Source: Bacteroidales bacterium UBA932
Lineage (GTDB): Bacteria > Bacteroidota > Bacteroidia > Bacteroidales > UBA932
Reading direction: 5' to 3'
NCBI GenBank assembly: GCA_002293585.1
Contig: DBDM01000210.1
Location: forward strand, 1-8,036
Length of the DNA stretch: 8,036 bases
Each line of letters starts with the position of its first letter. Within the stretch, counting starts at the first letter, position 1. The notes below the pieces were generated by a model. It did no database searches. It had not been told where the DNA came from and saw nothing but the letters and a program-made list of their open reading frames with translations. Below, in pieces: positions 7,341 through 8,036 of the stretch. A program made the position numbers and the translations under genes.

Positions 7341-7368
7341 AATATAAGAAAAATTGTAAAAATGCAAA
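7339..7368 (-). promoter_or_regulatory. Bacteroidota-type promoter of the tricorn homologue
   Basis: On the minus strand a -7 element TATATTTG (7346 to 7339) fits the Bacteroidota consensus TAnnTTTG. A TTTG (7368 to 7365) lies 18 bases upstream as the -33 element. Transcription would begin near 7333, giving a leader of about 27 bases before the ATG at 7306. This position rules out translation from the upstream Met at 7387. The spacer is one base short of the usual 19-21, so the call is moderate. Confidence 0.6.
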
Positions 7369-7384
7369 GGATTTTGTAACTTTG
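7354..7384 (+). promoter_or_regulatory. der: Bacteroidota-type promoter of der
   Basis: A TTG at 7354-7356 is separated by exactly 20 bases from TAACTTTG at 7377-7384, matching the Bacteroidota -33/-7 pattern (TTG, 19-21 bases, TAnnTTTG). The start of transcription is expected near 7390, about 37 bases before the der ATG. The -33 element of the divergent tricorn promoter (7365-7368) lies within this promoter's spacer. Confidence 0.65.
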
Positions 7385-7387
7385 CAT
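7362..7387. repeat. Inverted repeat ATGCAAAG-N10-CTTTGCAT spanning both divergent promoters
   Basis: Perfect 8-base arms at 7362-7369 and 7380-7387 have a 10-base spacer, giving an 18-base centre-to-centre distance, close to two helical turns. The left arm covers the tricorn -33 element and the right arm covers most of the der -7 element. Part of the symmetry comes from both elements containing TTTG, but the outer GCAT/ATGC bases are not required by the promoter consensus. It is a candidate site for a dimeric regulator acting on both genes. Confidence 0.4.
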
Positions 7388-7410
7388 GTTTCATCTTTAT
7401 GAAAAACAAA

Positions 7411-7419
7411 GGAAAGAGG
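7411..7419 (+). promoter_or_regulatory. der: Ribosome-binding site of der
   Basis: The purine run GGAAAGAGG ends 7 bases before the ATG at 7427 and decides between that ATG and another at 7399. The ATG at 7399 is out of frame with der and overlaps the predicted leader. Confidence 0.5.
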
Positions 7420-7426
7420 TGTTTAT

Positions 7427-8036
7427 ATGAGTATTGTAGCCATAGTAGGACGCCCGAATGTGGGTAAATCGACCTTGTTCAACCGACTGGTGGGCATGCG
7501 TCAGGCCATTGTTGACGAGGTGGCCGGCGTTACCCGTGACCGTCACTACGGAAAAAGCGACTGGAACGGCCGCGAGTTTTCTGTGATCGATACCGGAGGC
7601 TATGCCATAAACACCGATGACGTATTTGAAGGCGACATCCGTAAACAGGTGCTGCTCGCTATTGACGAGGCCGATGTTATTTTATTTATGGTGGATGTGA
7701 CCACCGGCGTTACCGATTTCGACATGGTGGTGGCCGACATTCTGCGCCGCAGCAAAAAACCGGTATTAGTGTTGGCCAACAAGGTCGACAACCTGGAACG
7801 TTCCTACGGTGTTTCCGAGTTTTATTCGCTGGGATTAGGCGAACCCCACGCAATCGCCTCTATCAGCGGCAGCGGCACCGGCGACCTGATGGATGATATA
7901 TTGAAACTATTGCCCGACGAACCGGTTAAGGAAGAAGAAGAAAAACATATACCCCATATCGCCATCGTGGGTAAGCCCAACGTAGGAAAATCTTCGCTCA
8001 CCAACGCATTGTTGGGCGAAGACCGCCATATTGTTA
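7427..8036 (+). CDS. der: Ribosome-assembly GTPase Der (EngA), N-terminal part, 3' end outside window
   Basis: Der is a tandem-domain GTPase needed for maturation of the 50S ribosomal subunit. The visible 203 codons of a usual ~435-440 contain the whole first G domain and the start of the second. G1 of domain 1 is GRPNVGKS at 8-15, G2 is within GVTRD (34-38), G3 is DTGG (55-58) and G4 is NKVD (118-121). An acidic linker of consecutive Glu (about 169-172) leads to the second G1, GKPNVGKS, at 182-189. The order and doubling of these motifs identify Der rather than Era or other TRAFAC GTPases. The ATG at 7427 gives the expected M-S-I-V-A-I-V-G start, and a purine-rich GGAAAGAGG (7411-7419) lies 7 bases upstream as ribosome-binding site. 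The gene runs off the window end without interruption. It diverges from the tricorn gene, and its own promoter is visible upstream. Confidence 0.95.
   Translation, partial: MSIVAIVGRPNVGKSTLFNRLVGMRQAIVDEVAGVTRDRHYGKSDWNGREFSVIDTGGYAINTDDVFEGDIRKQVLLAIDEADVILFMVDVTTGVTDFDMVVADILRRSKKPVLVLANKVDNLERSYGVSEFYSLGLGEPHAIASISGSGTGDLMDDILKLLPDEPVKEEEEKHIPHIAIVGKPNVGKSSLTNALLGEDRHIV

Noticed and set aside
7307..7387. In-frame 27-codon N-terminal extension of the tricorn homologue, from a Met at 7387
   Set aside because: It would put a hydrophobic stretch before the obvious signal peptide, and it spans the predicted promoter and start of transcription. The Met at 7306 gives a standard signal peptide.
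7600..8004. Minus-strand open frames inside der
   Set aside because: Low-complexity, Ser/Thr-rich translations opposite a clear GTPase gene; they are shadows of der.

Overview
The window looks like a chromosomal segment from a member of the Bacteroidota, most likely the order Bacteroidales. Three things point there: the long amidophosphoribosyltransferase variant familiar from Bacteroides-type genomes, a secreted bacterial tricorn-type peptidase, and a pair of promoters matching the Bacteroidota form (TTG or TTTG, then TAnnTTTG) rather than the E. coli form. Both outermost genes are cut by the window edges. There is no RNA gene, CRISPR array, transposase or integrase, and no gene-free stretch longer than about 120 bases.

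Layout. (1) 1-1017, plus strand: the C-terminal 338 codons of a PurF-family amidophosphoribosyltransferase. (2) 1056-4054, plus strand: a tight three-gene cassette made of a DUF262 protein, an AAA ATPase with a DUF3696-type C-terminus, and a 242-residue protein not recognised over most of its length. The first two genes overlap by 32 nt and the last two are 1 nt apart. (3) 4088-7306, minus strand: a complete, secreted tricorn protease homologue of 1072 residues. (4) From 7427, plus strand: the first 203 codons of the ribosome-assembly GTPase Der (EngA). The cassette and the tricorn gene converge with 33 bases between their stops and no visible terminator. The tricorn gene and der diverge from a 120-base region where their two predicted promoters physically overlap and two inverted repeats sit on the promoter elements.

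The cassette is the interesting part. It is visibly more AT-rich than its neighbours: hand-counted 60-base rows give 33% and 40% GC inside, against 63% in the purF-like gene and 55% in the tricorn gene. It sits between housekeeping-type genes like an acquired island. DUF262 is the nucleotide-sensing fold of GmrSD-type and SspE-type anti-phage proteins, and ATPases with overlapping or abutting small partners are typical of defence operons. The C-terminal 40 residues of the third protein carry D-x2-H, H-x-G-x2-D and a terminal Arg at the same spacings as the catalytic tail of the ribosome-inactivating RNase colicin E3. The catalytic Glu alone is offset by one residue.

My reading, which is inference, is a sensor/ATPase/RNase-toxin abortive-infection module in which the ATPase and DUF262 protein control a translation-blocking effector. 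I do not recall a named, characterised system with this exact composition.
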